From assembly GCA_023255235.1 (NCBI GenBank), contig JALRJA010000009.1:1-9436 (forward strand): a stretch of DNA of 9,436 bases, written 5' to 3'. The notes below the pieces were generated by a model, which saw nothing but the letters and a program-made list of their open reading frames with translations, was not told where the DNA came from and made no database searches. Shown here one piece after another: positions 1 to 7,593 of this stretch (position 1 is its first letter; every line of letters starts with the position of its first letter). A program made the translations under genes and the position numbers. The stretch comes from Flaviramulus sp. (GTDB lineage: Bacteria > Bacteroidota > Bacteroidia > Flavobacteriales > Flavobacteriaceae).

Positions 1-1
1 G

Positions 2-256
2 GTAACCGAAATAACCCATGTAATAGATAATCACTACTTTGTAGATGAACAGCGTTTTGGACCATATAAATTATGGCATCATAAGCATTTTATAAAGGAA
101 ATTGATGGTGGTGTTGAGATGGAAGATATAATAGATTATAAAATTCCGTTTGGAATTATTGGGCAACTTATTCATCCGTTTTTAGTAAAACCCAAATTAG
201 AAGAAATCTTTAATTACAGAACAAAAAAATTAGAATCGCTTTTTGGCAGCTTGTAA
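2..256 (+). CDS. SRPBCC-fold (START-like) protein, C-terminal part
   Basis: This is the last 84 residues of a gene that begins outside the window; the frame is open from base 2 to the TAA at 254-256. The visible protein runs from VTEITHVIDNHYFVDEQRFG to a C-terminal helix ending in KKLESLFGSL. The pattern of 'FGPYKLWHHKHFIKEIDGG', 'DIIDYKIPFG' and a 'PFLVKPKLEEIFNYR' helix is typical of flavobacterial SRPBCC/START-like proteins, sometimes annotated as cell-division-inhibitor-like. The fold binds hydrophobic ligands in many families, but the ligand here cannot be read from the sequence. Its stop codon abuts the photolyase start (TAAATG), so the two are probably cotranscribed; genes of this kind often sit beside photolyase in Bacteroidota. 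The family call is by pattern memory and moderately sure. No specific function is claimed. Confidence 0.72.
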   Translation, partial: VTEITHVIDNHYFVDEQRFGPYKLWHHKHFIKEIDGGVEMEDIIDYKIPFGIIGQLIHPFLVKPKLEEIFNYRTKKLESLFGSL

Positions 257-1561
257 ATGAAACCAGCAGTAAGTATTTTTTGGTTTAGACGCGATTTAAG
301 GTTAGATGATAACCACGCTTTATACAAAGCACTACAGAGCAAGTATCCTGTAGTTCCTATTTTTATTTTTGATATTGACATTTTAGATAAACTACCAGAA
401 AACGACCCGCGAGTAACTTTTATTCATGATATGTTGCAAAAAATGCGTTCGCAATTGCAAGAAAATCACAATAGTAGTATTGCTATATATCATGGTAAAC
501 CTATTGAAATTTATAAAAAATTAATAACCGACTATGAAATAAAACATGTTTTTGCCAATAGAGATTATGAACCTTATGGTATAAATAGAGATTTTGAAAT
601 TGAAACAGTTTTAAAGCAACATAACATTGATTTTAAAACCTTCAAAGACCATGTTATTTTTGAGAAAGATGACGTTATTAAAAATGATGGTAACCCGTAT
701 GTGGTTTATACACCATATATGAAAAGATGGAAAGAAAAATTTAAAAATGAACACATTGAAACTTTCAACGTTAACAAGCATCTTAAAAACCTATTTAAAA
801 GCACCAAGCTTCCTAATTTAAGTTTGTTTGATATTGGTTTTACAAAATCTAACAAGTCTATTGTAGATTATACAGTAAATTCAAGTCTTATAAAAAACTA
901 TGAAAATTATAGAAATTTCCCAGATCATGATGCTACCTCACATGTAGGTCCTCATTTGCGTTTTGGCACTGTAAGCATAAGAAGTATAGTTGAGAAAGCT
1001 ATTGCAGAAGAAAATCAAACATTTTGGCAAGAATTAATTTGGCGTGAATTTTTTATTCAAATTCTATGGCATTTTCCGCATACAATTACAAAATCATTTA
1101 AATCAAAGTACGACAAAATTAAATGGCGTAATAACACCCACGAATTTAAACTTTGGTGTGAAGGAAAAACAGGATACCCTTTGGTAGATGCTGGCATGAG
1201 ACAACTTAATGAAACTGGTTTTATGCATAATCGTGTGCGCATGCTAGTTGGTAGTTTTTTATGCAAACATTTACTAATAGATTGGCGTTGGGGAGAAGCT
1301 TATTTTGCCGAAAAACTACATGATTATGAAATAGCGAGTAATGTTGGTAATTGGCAATGGGTAGCCGGATCGGGTGTAGATGCCGCTCCTTATTTTAGAA
1401 TTTTCAATCCTACTACCCAAATTGAAAAATTTGATAAAAACTTAAAGTATATCAAAAAATGGGTTCATGATTTCCAAGAGTTAAGCTACCCTTCAGAAAT
1501 GGTTGACCATAAAATGGCTAGAGAACGCTGTTTAAATACATATAAAGACGCTTTAGGCTAA
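257..1561 (+). CDS. phr: Class I deoxyribodipyrimidine photolyase / cryptochrome family
   Basis: 434 residues, a little shorter than E. coli PhrB. Enzymes of this family use light and reduced FAD to split cyclobutane pyrimidine dimers in DNA. The N-terminal alpha/beta antenna domain opens with FWFRRDLRLDDN (residues 8-19). The FAD-binding helical domain holds WQELIWREFF (257-266); E259 and W262 match the lesion-contacting E274 and W277 of E. coli PhrB. It continues with GYPLVDAGMRQL (306-317), HNRVRML (324-330) and DAAPYFRIFNPTTQ (375-388). The electron-transfer triad appears intact as W366, W343 and W290, and N362 corresponds to the asparagine near flavin N5. These features favour a true CPD photolyase over a signalling cryptochrome, although the antenna chromophore cannot be told. 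The ATG directly follows the upstream stop codon (TAAATG), which suggests translational coupling. The gene ends 43 bases before the convergent murA stop, with no clear terminator between. Confidence 0.95.
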   Translation: MKPAVSIFWFRRDLRLDDNHALYKALQSKYPVVPIFIFDIDILDKLPENDPRVTFIHDMLQKMRSQLQENHNSSIAIYHGKPIEIYKKLITDYEIKHVFANRDYEPYGINRDFEIETVLKQHNIDFKTFKDHVIFEKDDVIKNDGNPYVVYTPYMKRWKEKFKNEHIETFNVNKHLKNLFKSTKLPNLSLFDIGFTKSNKSIVDYTVNSSLIKNYENYRNFPDHDATSHVGPHLRFGTVSIRSIVEKAIAEENQTFWQELIWREFFIQILWHFPHTITKSFKSKYDKIKWRNNTHEFKLWCEGKTGYPLVDAGMRQLNETGFMHNRVRMLVGSFLCKHLLIDWRWGEAYFAEKLHDYEIASNVGNWQWVAGSGVDAAPYFRIFNPTTQIEKFDKNLKYIKKWVHDFQELSYPSEMVDHKMARERCLNTYKDALG

Positions 1562-1604
1562 TAGAAACTCGCCAAAAACAATATGCTACAAATAGTTGTT
1601 TAAC

Positions 1605-2915
1605 CTAATTTAAGCGTTGAATTTTAGCACCAATAGCACGCAAACGCTCATCAATATTTTCATAACCTCTATCTATTTGTTCTATATTTTGAATAGATGA
1701 AGTGCCTTTTGCAGATAAAGCAGCAATTAACAATGATACACCCGCTCGTATATCGGGTGAAGTCATTGTAGTAGCTTTTAAGGTAGATTTAAAATCATGA
1801 CCAATAACGGTGGCTCTGTGCGGATCGCATAAAATTATTTTTGCTCCCATATCAATTAGTTTATCAACAAAAAACAAGCGGCTTTCAAACATTTTTTGAT
1901 GTATTAACACACTGCCTCGAGCTTGTGTTGCAACTACTAAAATAATGCTTAACAAATCGGGTGTAAAGCCTGGCCAAGGAGCGTCAGAGATTGTAAGTAT
2001 AGAACCGTCTATAAAACTTTGTATTTCATAACCTTCGGTATGTGCCGGAATATAAATATCGTCTCCTTTTTTTTCAACCGTAATACCTAATTTTCTAAAT
2101 GTTTCGGGTATTAATCCTAAGTCATTCCAAGAAACATTGGTAATTGTTAGTTCGCTTTTAGTCATGGCAGCCAATCCTATCCAGCTTCCAATTTCAATCA
2201 TATCAGGAAGCATGGTGTGTTCTGTTCCTGTTAAATTATCAACGCCTTCAATAATTAGCATATTAGAGCCTACACCACTTATTTTTGCACCCATTCTATT
2301 GAGCATTTTACACAATTGCTGCAAATAAGGCTCGCAAGCGGCATTATAAATAGTGGTTTGTCCTTTTGCTAAAACAGCTGCCATTACTATATTGGCAGTT
2401 CCGGTTACAGAGGCTTCTTCGAGAAGCATATAAGTGCCTTTTAATGTATTGGCTTCAACGCCATAAAATTGGTCTTCTTTATTATATCTAAATTTAGCTC
2501 CTAATTTAATGAGTCCTTCAAAATGAGTATCTAATCTACGGCGACCTATTTTATCGCCACCGGGTTTTGGTATATACCCTTTGCCAAAACGCGCTAATAA
2601 AGGACCAACAATCATGATAGAGCCACGTAAACCTCGACCATCTACTTTAAATTCTTCAGATTCTAAATATTTTAAATTTATTTCATCTGCTTGAAATGTG
2701 TAAGAGCCTTTTGAGATTTTTTCAATTTTTACTCCTAGTTTTTTTAGTAAACTTATTAATTTGTTTACATCTACAATATCAGGAATATTATGAATGGTTG
2801 TTAAATTGGGGGTTAATAAAACCGCACATAAAATTTGTAATGCTTCATTTTTGGCACCTTGTGGTTGTATTTTTCCTTTTAATTGATGCCCACCTTCAAT
2901 TTTAAATGTTCCCAT
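1605..2915 (-). CDS. murA: UDP-N-acetylglucosamine 1-carboxyvinyltransferase (MurA), Asp-type active site
   Basis: 436 residues, close to the usual MurA length (about 420-440). MurA is cytoplasmic and transfers enolpyruvate from PEP to UDP-GlcNAc, the first committed step of peptidoglycan synthesis. The EPSP-synthase-like fold is recognised from GAKNEAL (residues 20-26, catalytic K22 and N23), the mobile loop PGGDKIGRRRLDTH (118-131), TPD at 318-320 (D320 matching E. coli D305) and DIRAGVSLL (388-396, R390 matching E. coli R397). It ends with the usual DRGYENIDERLRAIGAKI block. The loop residue that is Cys115 in E. coli is Asp121 here (codon GAT, read on the minus strand at 2555-2553). The same replacement occurs in naturally fosfomycin-insensitive MurA enzymes, and I recall it as common in Bacteroidota. 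The gene lies six bases downstream of the DUF4290 gene and is probably cotranscribed with it. Confidence 0.96.
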   Translation of the reverse strand: MGTFKIEGGHQLKGKIQPQGAKNEALQILCAVLLTPNLTTIHNIPDIVDVNKLISLLKKLGVKIEKISKGSYTFQADEINLKYLESEEFKVDGRGLRGSIMIVGPLLARFGKGYIPKPGGDKIGRRRLDTHFEGLIKLGAKFRYNKEDQFYGVEANTLKGTYMLLEEASVTGTANIVMAAVLAKGQTTIYNAACEPYLQQLCKMLNRMGAKISGVGSNMLIIEGVDNLTGTEHTMLPDMIEIGSWIGLAAMTKSELTITNVSWNDLGLIPETFRKLGITVEKKGDDIYIPAHTEGYEIQSFIDGSILTISDAPWPGFTPDLLSIILVVATQARGSVLIHQKMFESRLFFVDKLIDMGAKIILCDPHRATVIGHDFKSTLKATTMTSPDIRAGVSLLIAALSAKGTSSIQNIEQIDRGYENIDERLRAIGAKIQRLN

Positions 2916-2921
2916 ACTAGT

Positions 2922-3596
2922 TTAGTAGCGTTTTCTTTGACGATTTGATTTTTTATGATGGCTTCCTTTTTTATTGTTGTTTGAAAACTTGGTTTTAGTA
3001 CGCATCAAACTGGTGGCATCGGTTAAATCTTCTTCAGAATTTTTTAAATTAATTTTTCCACCAGAAAGTTCATATAAATGACTGTAAATTACCTCATCTT
3101 CAACCGTATCTTTATTCCAATTTAAAAAACATTTTTTCATGTGATTTGCAATGGTGTAGGTTAAAGCTTCTTTAAGTTCACCATCTTCCCATGTGTTAGC
3201 AACATCTATCATGGTTTTAATATTGTTTCCGTAAAACCGGTATTTAGGGTGGTTTTGTGGATATTTTAATGGGTCTGGATGTGCTTCAAAAAATTCTTTA
3301 GTTGGTTTTTCATACGGCGAATCTACATCTAGTTCAAAATTGGCCATTATAAATAATTGATCCCAAAGTTTATGCTGAAAATCTGGCACATCTCTTAAAT
3401 GCGGTTGCATGTTTCCCATTACAGCTATAATAGCCTTTGCAACTTTATTGCGTTCTTCTTTGGTTTCAATGGTTTTGGCATAATTAATCATTTTTTGCAT
3501 GTGGCGACCATATTCTGGAATGATTAAATGCTCACGTTCTGTGTTGTATTCTAAATTATCTATCAAAATATTTTGTGTAGGGTTAATATTGGGCAT
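2922..3596 (-). CDS. DUF4290 domain-containing protein
   Basis: 224 residues matching the Bacteroidota-specific DUF4290 family. Seen in the sequence: an N-terminal block YNTEREHLIIPEYGRHMQKM (residues 17-36), a helical region with ERNKVAKAIIAVMGNMQPHL (48-67), the conserved DFQHKLWDQLFIM segment (72-84), and a DSPY..P motif (92-98) followed by HPKYRFYGNNIK (116-127). A strongly basic low-complexity tail (about 203-224, rich in K, R, N, S and H) could bind nucleic acid or phosphate groups, which is inference. There is no signal peptide or membrane segment. The biochemical function of the family is unknown to me. It sits directly upstream of murA, an arrangement I recall as frequent in Bacteroidota, and 34 bases downstream of the DUF493 gene. 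The ATG at 3596 fits the family N-terminus. Confidence 0.88.
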   Translation of the reverse strand: MPNINPTQNILIDNLEYNTEREHLIIPEYGRHMQKMINYAKTIETKEERNKVAKAIIAVMGNMQPHLRDVPDFQHKLWDQLFIMANFELDVDSPYEKPTKEFFEAHPDPLKYPQNHPKYRFYGNNIKTMIDVANTWEDGELKEALTYTIANHMKKCFLNWNKDTVEDEVIYSHLYELSGGKINLKNSEEDLTDATSLMRTKTKFSNNNKKGSHHKKSNRQRKRY

Positions 3597-3630
3597 GTAG
3601 TGTTATGCCTGTGCAAAGTACAAAAAAAAA

Positions 3631-3924
3631 CTAAAGACTAATAACACCTTGAACATTTTCTGCAACTTCTTTATATTTTTCTATAACAGCATCAGGGTTT
3701 CTCATAAGTAAATTAACAGAAACACTGGTATATTTGCCTTTTTTAGATTCTATGGTATTAATAACGGCACCCATATTATCAAAAATAGCTTCAAGTTGTG
3801 CCAATTTATGAAGGTCTGTTTTTATTATAAATTTATATAAATATTCGGCTGGCCAAGTATTTGTTTGATGTAATTGATCTTTTAATTTTTCGTAAAATTC
3901 TTCCGAATTTGAAAGTGTACTCAT
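3631..3924 (-). CDS. DUF493 (YbeD-like) family protein
   Basis: A small cytoplasmic protein of 97 residues from the chosen start. It resembles DUF493/YbeD: SNSEEFYEKLKDQL at the N-terminus, WPAEYLYKFIIKTD in the middle (residues 24-37) and KGKYTSVSVNLLMRNPDAVI (62-81), which fits the compact ferredoxin-like, ACT-like fold known for E. coli YbeD. The role of the family is not established; regulatory or lipoate-related ideas exist for YbeD but nothing here tests them. The ATG at 3924 is preferred over the in-frame codon at 3945, because MSTLSNSEEFYEKL looks like the family start and a TATATTTG promoter-like element overlaps the longer version. It is the first gene of the leftward DUF493-DUF4290-murA group. 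Confidence 0.86.
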   Translation of the reverse strand: MSTLSNSEEFYEKLKDQLHQTNTWPAEYLYKFIIKTDLHKLAQLEAIFDNMGAVINTIESKKGKYTSVSVNLLMRNPDAVIEKYKEVAENVQGVISL

Positions 3925-3942
3925 AACGTTTTTTATCTGGTG

Positions 3943-3950
3943 CAAATATA
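3943..3950 (-). promoter_or_regulatory. Probable promoter -7 element for the DUF493-DUF4290-murA operon
   Basis: Read on the minus strand this is TATATTTG followed by CA, matching the Bacteroidota -7 consensus TAnnTTTG. It lies 18 bases before the chosen DUF493 start, leaving a very short 5' leader. No TTG is seen at the expected -33 distance, so the call rests on the -7 element alone. Confidence 0.42.
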
Positions 3951-4012
3951 GAGTTTTGTTTCCATTTTTTTTATATCGGTTAAATTCCGATTTTTACATC
4001 AAATATTCATCA

Positions 4013-4552
4013 TTGAAAACAAAAAAAATTGTTATAACAGGCGGTCCAGGAACTGGGAAATCTAGTATTATAGAGCATTTAATAAACAGAGGTTTTACTT
4101 GTCTTGAAGAAATTTCGCGTCAAGTAACTATAACAGCAAAAAAAGAAGGTATAGATCAACTATTTTTAACCAACCCTTTGTTATTTAGTGAGCGACTTCT
4201 AAAAGGCAGACTAAACCAATTTACAGATGCCAATGCCTATGTAAATGAAACCGTTTTTTTTGACAGAGGTATTCCTGATGTTTTAGCTTATATGGATTTT
4301 ATTGGCGACAACTATCCGCAACATTTTGTTGATGTGTGCAAAGACACTATTTATGATGCGGTTTTTATTTTAAAACCATGGAAAGCCATATATACAAAAG
4401 ACCAAGAACGGTATGAAAATTTTGAGCAAGCTTTAACTATTCATAAGCATTTAGTTAACACTTATATGAATTATAATTATACCTTAATTGATGTTCCTTT
4501 TGATACCGTTGAAAACCGAACTAATTTTATTCTAAAAGTATTGGGAATATAA
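4013..4552 (+). CDS. P-loop ATPase/kinase-like protein (AAA_28, NadR-type)
   Basis: 179 residues from the chosen TTG start. It opens with KKIVITGGPGTGKSS, a Walker A motif at residues 10-18. FFDRGIPDVLAY (82-93) supplies the Asp-Arg pair typical of small-molecule kinases of this fold, and RYENFEQA (133-140) looks like the lid region. The protein resembles the AAA_28 group (PF13521), small P-loop proteins related to the kinase part of NadR and to eukaryotic TTD14; the substrate is unknown. The frame stays open upstream to about 3956 but holds no ATG there. TTG at 4013 gives the expected short MKTKKIVITGG N-terminus and avoids the unlike FPFFLYRLN stretch. The stop codon abuts the recQ ATG (TAAATG), so the two are probably translated in a coupled way. 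Confidence 0.8.
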   Translation: MKTKKIVITGGPGTGKSSIIEHLINRGFTCLEEISRQVTITAKKEGIDQLFLTNPLLFSERLLKGRLNQFTDANAYVNETVFFDRGIPDVLAYMDFIGDNYPQHFVDVCKDTIYDAVFILKPWKAIYTKDQERYENFEQALTIHKHLVNTYMNYNYTLIDVPFDTVENRTNFILKVLGI

Positions 4553-6457
4553 ATGAAACAACCTTTAAACATACTAGAGCGTTACTGGAATTTTACCTCG
4601 TTTAGACCCAAACAAGAAGCTATAATAAATGCTGTTCTGGCTGGTGAAGACACCTTTGTTTTACTGCCAACAGGTGGCGGAAAATCACTGTGTTTTCAAA
4701 TTCCGGCATTAGTAAAAGAAGGTATTTGTATTGTTATTTCGCCTTTAATAGCCCTTATGAAAGACCAAGTAACACAATTACATAATAAAGGTATTAAGGC
4801 TATAGCAATAACCAGTGGTATTAGCTACAACGAACTAGACACACTTTTAGATAATTGTATTTACGGAAATTATAAATTTTTATATCTATCACCTGAACGT
4901 TTGCAACAAGAATTAGTTCAAGAACGTATCAAACAAATGCCTGTTAATTTAATAGCTGTTGATGAAGCACATTGTATTTCACAATGGGGAAATGATTTTA
5001 GACCTAGCTATAAAAACATTGCGTTGTTAAGACAAATACAACCAACAGTAAATGTTGTGGCTTTAACAGCATCGGCAAAACCAGAGGTTGTAAATGATAT
5101 AATTAAAGAACTCGATTTTATTAAACCTAAAATATTTAAACAATCGTTTTTAAGAGAAAATCTTGCTTATATGGTGTATCATGAAACCGATAAGTATTTT
5201 AAGTTAGAACGCATTTTAAAAAAGCACACAGCACCGTCTATAGTTTATGTAAGAAATAGAAAATCAACTTATGAAGTTTGTGAGCTTTTAAAAACAAAAA
5301 ATATAACGGCTACCTATTATCATGGCGGTCTTTCGCATACTGAAAAAGAAGCCAACATGACCGCTTGGATACAAAACCAAAAACAAACTATGGTTGCCAC
5401 CAATGCATTTGGTATGGGAATAGACAAACCAGATGTTAAAACAGTTATTCACTTAAATTTGCCCGAAAGTATTGAAAGCTATTTTCAAGAAGCAGGTCGT
5501 GCAGGGCGAAATGGCAAAAAGGCATTTGCTGTTATTTTAAAAAATGAAAACGATGAGATATTGGTGAAAAATCAGTTTTTAAAGGTTTTACCAACGGTTA
5601 GTTTTATTAAACAGGTTTACAGAAAATTATGTAACTATTTTCAAATATCATATAATGAAGGTGAACACCAAACTTTTGATTTTGATTTTAGTGCCTTTTG
5701 TAAAACCTATGATTTTAATACCATTTTATGCTACAATGCCCTTATGCATTTAGACAGAAATAGTGTGATAAGTTTATCAAAACAATTTAAAAACAATATA
5801 ACTATTCAATTTATTTTAACAAACAAAGCCCTTATTCAGTATTTAGAAACACATATGGGGTTTGGCATTATTGTAAAATCAATTTTAAGATTATACAGTG
5901 GTATTTTTGATAATTCTACAAAAATTGATTTACTAAAAGTTACTAATAAGGCTTCGGTAACTCAAGAAGAATTGATACATACTTTAAAACTACTAGAACG
6001 CGATCAAGTCATCACTTTAAATATAGCAAAAACTGATGCGCAAGTAACTTTTATTGAACCTAGAGAAGATGATAAAACTATTAACCGTATAGCGACTATT
6101 ATAGAGCAACAAAACCAATTAAAACAACAACAAGTTTATAGTATATTAGATTATGTTGAAAACAATACCATTTGCAAAAGCACACAACTTTTAAACTATT
6201 TTGGTGAAACTAATGCAAAACCATGTGGTATTTGTAGTAGTTGTTTAAATTCTAAGGAAAACTCAAAACCAGAAGACACTAATGATATTAAAAATGCCGT
6301 TATTAAGCACTTAGAAAACGGTGCTATTTCTTCAAGAGAATTACTGTTACATTTAAAATGTACAGAAACCAAACTAAAACATGTTTTAAAATTATTATTA
6401 GAACATAACATTATTACAATAACACCAAAAAACACGTATAAATTAAGTCATTTATGA
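4553..6457 (+). CDS. recQ: RecQ family ATP-dependent DNA helicase
   Basis: 634 residues. RecQ unwinds DNA 3' to 5' using ATP and acts in recombination and repair of stalled forks. Motifs in order: FRPKQEAI (residues 18-25, motif 0), Walker A LPTGGGKS (38-45), the DEAH box (137-140) followed by the RecQ aromatic-rich loop CISQWGNDFRPSY, TASA (172-175, motif III, often TATA in relatives), ATNAFGMGIDKPD (282-294) and QEAGRAGRNG (312-321, motif VI with the arginine finger). The zinc site follows much later: C541, C558, C561 and C564 in CKSTQLLNYFGE plus CGICSSC. In E. coli RecQ these cysteines come soon after the helicase core (about 380-403); here roughly 200 residues lie between. The last 55 residues resemble a small helix-turn-helix. 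No HRDC domain is recognised. The gene overlaps fmt by four bases (ATGA). Confidence 0.95.
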   Translation: MKQPLNILERYWNFTSFRPKQEAIINAVLAGEDTFVLLPTGGGKSLCFQIPALVKEGICIVISPLIALMKDQVTQLHNKGIKAIAITSGISYNELDTLLDNCIYGNYKFLYLSPERLQQELVQERIKQMPVNLIAVDEAHCISQWGNDFRPSYKNIALLRQIQPTVNVVALTASAKPEVVNDIIKELDFIKPKIFKQSFLRENLAYMVYHETDKYFKLERILKKHTAPSIVYVRNRKSTYEVCELLKTKNITATYYHGGLSHTEKEANMTAWIQNQKQTMVATNAFGMGIDKPDVKTVIHLNLPESIESYFQEAGRAGRNGKKAFAVILKNENDEILVKNQFLKVLPTVSFIKQVYRKLCNYFQISYNEGEHQTFDFDFSAFCKTYDFNTILCYNALMHLDRNSVISLSKQFKNNITIQFILTNKALIQYLETHMGFGIIVKSILRLYSGIFDNSTKIDLLKVTNKASVTQEELIHTLKLLERDQVITLNIAKTDAQVTFIEPREDDKTINRIATIIEQQNQLKQQQVYSILDYVENNTICKSTQLLNYFGETNAKPCGICSSCLNSKENSKPEDTNDIKNAVIKHLENGAISSRELLLHLKCTETKLKHVLKLLLEHNIITITPKNTYKLSHL

Positions 6458-7404
6458 GTAGTAAATTAAGAATAGTTTTTATGGGTACGCCAGATTTTGC
6501 GGTTGCTACTTTAAGCGTTTTAGTAGCACATAACTACCATATTGTGGGCGTTATAACAGCACCCGATAAACCATCTGGGCGTGGGCAAAAACTAACCGAA
6601 AGTGCTATTAAAAGCTATGCAAAATCACAAAACCTACCTGTTCTTCAGCCAACTAATTTAAAAAATGAGGCTTTTTTAAGCCAGTTAAAATCTCTACAAG
6701 CCAATTTACAAATTGTTGTTGCTTTTAGAATGTTACCAAAAGACGTTTGGCAAATGCCACTATACGGCACATTTAATCTTCATGCCTCTTTACTACCAAA
6801 CTATCGTGGTGCAGCACCTATAAATTGGGCTATTATTAATGGCGAAACTAAAACAGGTGTTTCTACTTTTTTTATTGATGATAAAATTGATACCGGTAAT
6901 TTAATTCTTCAGGAAGAAACTGAAATAGAACCTAATGAAAATGCTGGAAGCCTACACGATAAATTAATGCAAATAGGTAGCCAATTAGTTTTAAAAACGG
7001 TAGTATTGATAGAAAAAAATAATATCATTACCAAACCACAAAAAACAACAACAGTTTTAAAAACCGCACATAAACTAAATAAAGACAATTGTAAAATTGA
7101 TTGGTTTGATTCTATAGAAAATATATACAATAAAATTAGAGGACTAAGTCCCTACCCTGCTGCATGGTGTACATTGGTTAACGCCAACACTTCTTTAGAT
7201 ATTAAAATCTATAAAGTTGACAAAAGCTTTGAAACCCATTCTATACAAACAGGAACTATACTTTGCAACAAAAACCAATTAAAAGTAGCGGTTGCAAAAG
7301 GCTATATTATTTTAAAAGAAATTAAGCTACCTGGTAAGCGTGCTATGGATATTAAATCGCTTTTAAATGGCTATACTTTTTATGATGATGCTAAAATGCT
7401 ATAA
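6454..7404 (+). CDS. fmt: Methionyl-tRNA formyltransferase
   Basis: 316 residues, the normal length for Fmt, which formylates Met-tRNAfMet with 10-formyl-tetrahydrofolate before translation initiation. Seen in order: RIVFMGTPDFAVATL at the N-terminus (residues 6-20), the tRNA-contacting loop APDKPSGRGQKL (36-47), the catalytic block FNLHASLLPNYRGAAPI (107-123) with N108 and H110, and TGVSTFFIDDKIDTGNLI (134-151) with D146. These match the Asn-His-Asp triad of E. coli Fmt. The C-terminal OB-like domain is shown by RGLSPYPAAWC and a closing LPGKRAMDIKSLLNG segment. The start overlaps the recQ stop in ATGA, so expression is probably coupled. No convincing terminator follows within the next 100 bases. 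Confidence 0.97.
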   Translation: MSSKLRIVFMGTPDFAVATLSVLVAHNYHIVGVITAPDKPSGRGQKLTESAIKSYAKSQNLPVLQPTNLKNEAFLSQLKSLQANLQIVVAFRMLPKDVWQMPLYGTFNLHASLLPNYRGAAPINWAIINGETKTGVSTFFIDDKIDTGNLILQEETEIEPNENAGSLHDKLMQIGSQLVLKTVVLIEKNNIITKPQKTTTVLKTAHKLNKDNCKIDWFDSIENIYNKIRGLSPYPAAWCTLVNANTSLDIKIYKVDKSFETHSIQTGTILCNKNQLKVAVAKGYIILKEIKLPGKRAMDIKSLLNGYTFYDDAKML

Positions 7405-7472
7405 ACCCCTGTTGTAATTGATTCTTTAAAATAGGTTATAAAAACACGTAGGCTTTATCAACAAAAGAAGTA

Positions 7473-7489
7473 AGTTATTAACAATAACT
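7473..7489. repeat. Short perfect palindrome upstream of the HU promoter
   Basis: Two 7-base arms, AGTTATT and AATAACT, are separated by AAC. The stem is almost all A-T and no T-run follows, so it is a poor intrinsic terminator for fmt. It could be a protein-binding site or chance in AT-rich DNA. It ends about 20 bases before the -33 element of the HU promoter. Confidence 0.4.
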
Positions 7490-7509
7490 AGGATTTCCCT
7501 TGATATTAC

Positions 7510-7539
7510 TTGTGTGATTTGATAATCGGTATAAATTTG
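7510..7539 (+). promoter_or_regulatory. Promoter of the HU gene (TTG-N19-TAAATTTG)
   Basis: TTG at 7510-7512, a spacer of 19 bases, then TAAATTTG at 7532-7539 exactly fit the Bacteroidota promoter consensus (TTG, 17-23 bases, TAnnTTTG). Transcription would start near 7545, giving an AT-rich leader of about 50 bases before the ATG at 7594. It gives HU its own transcription start, independent of the recQ-fmt operon. Confidence 0.7.
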
Positions 7540-7554
7540 TATAGGTTTATCAAA
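7518..7554. repeat. Inverted repeat straddling the HU promoter -7 element
   Basis: TTTGATAA (7518-7525) and TTATCAAA (7547-7554) are perfect 8-base inverted arms 21 bases apart, one inside the promoter spacer and the other just past the expected transcription start. A further direct copy of the core TTATCAA lies at 7455-7461. The placement suits an operator, possibly for autoregulation, but this is inferred from position only. Confidence 0.45.
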
Positions 7555-7593
7555 GTACGTAACCAATTTTATTAATCATTAAATTTTTACATT

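Noticed and set aside
1057..1266. Minus-strand open frame of 69 codons inside the photolyase gene
   Set aside because: It lies wholly inside a gene with clear conserved motifs on the other strand and its product resembles nothing; it is a shadow frame.
1576..1601. Possible hairpin between the convergent photolyase and murA genes
   Set aside because: Seven weak pairs including a G-U, a 12-base loop and no T-run; too weak to call a terminator.
2137..2328. Plus-strand open frame inside murA
   Set aside because: The hydrophobic product comes from reading antisense to conserved MurA codons; no start context or homology supports it. The frames at 2696-2905, 6196-6435 and 6909-7130 are rejected for the same reason.
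3612..3621. GTACTTTGCA on the minus strand before the DUF4290 gene as an internal promoter
   Set aside because: It has the TTTG core but not the TA at the right spacing, and no -33 element; the gene is explained by readthrough from DUF493.
3925..3945. Longer DUF493 start at 3945
   Set aside because: The seven extra residues do not resemble the family N-terminus, and the codon overlaps the likely -7 promoter element.
7455..7463. DnaA-box-like TTATCAACA
   Set aside because: It differs from the TTATNCACA consensus at a key position, stands alone and has no other origin features nearby.
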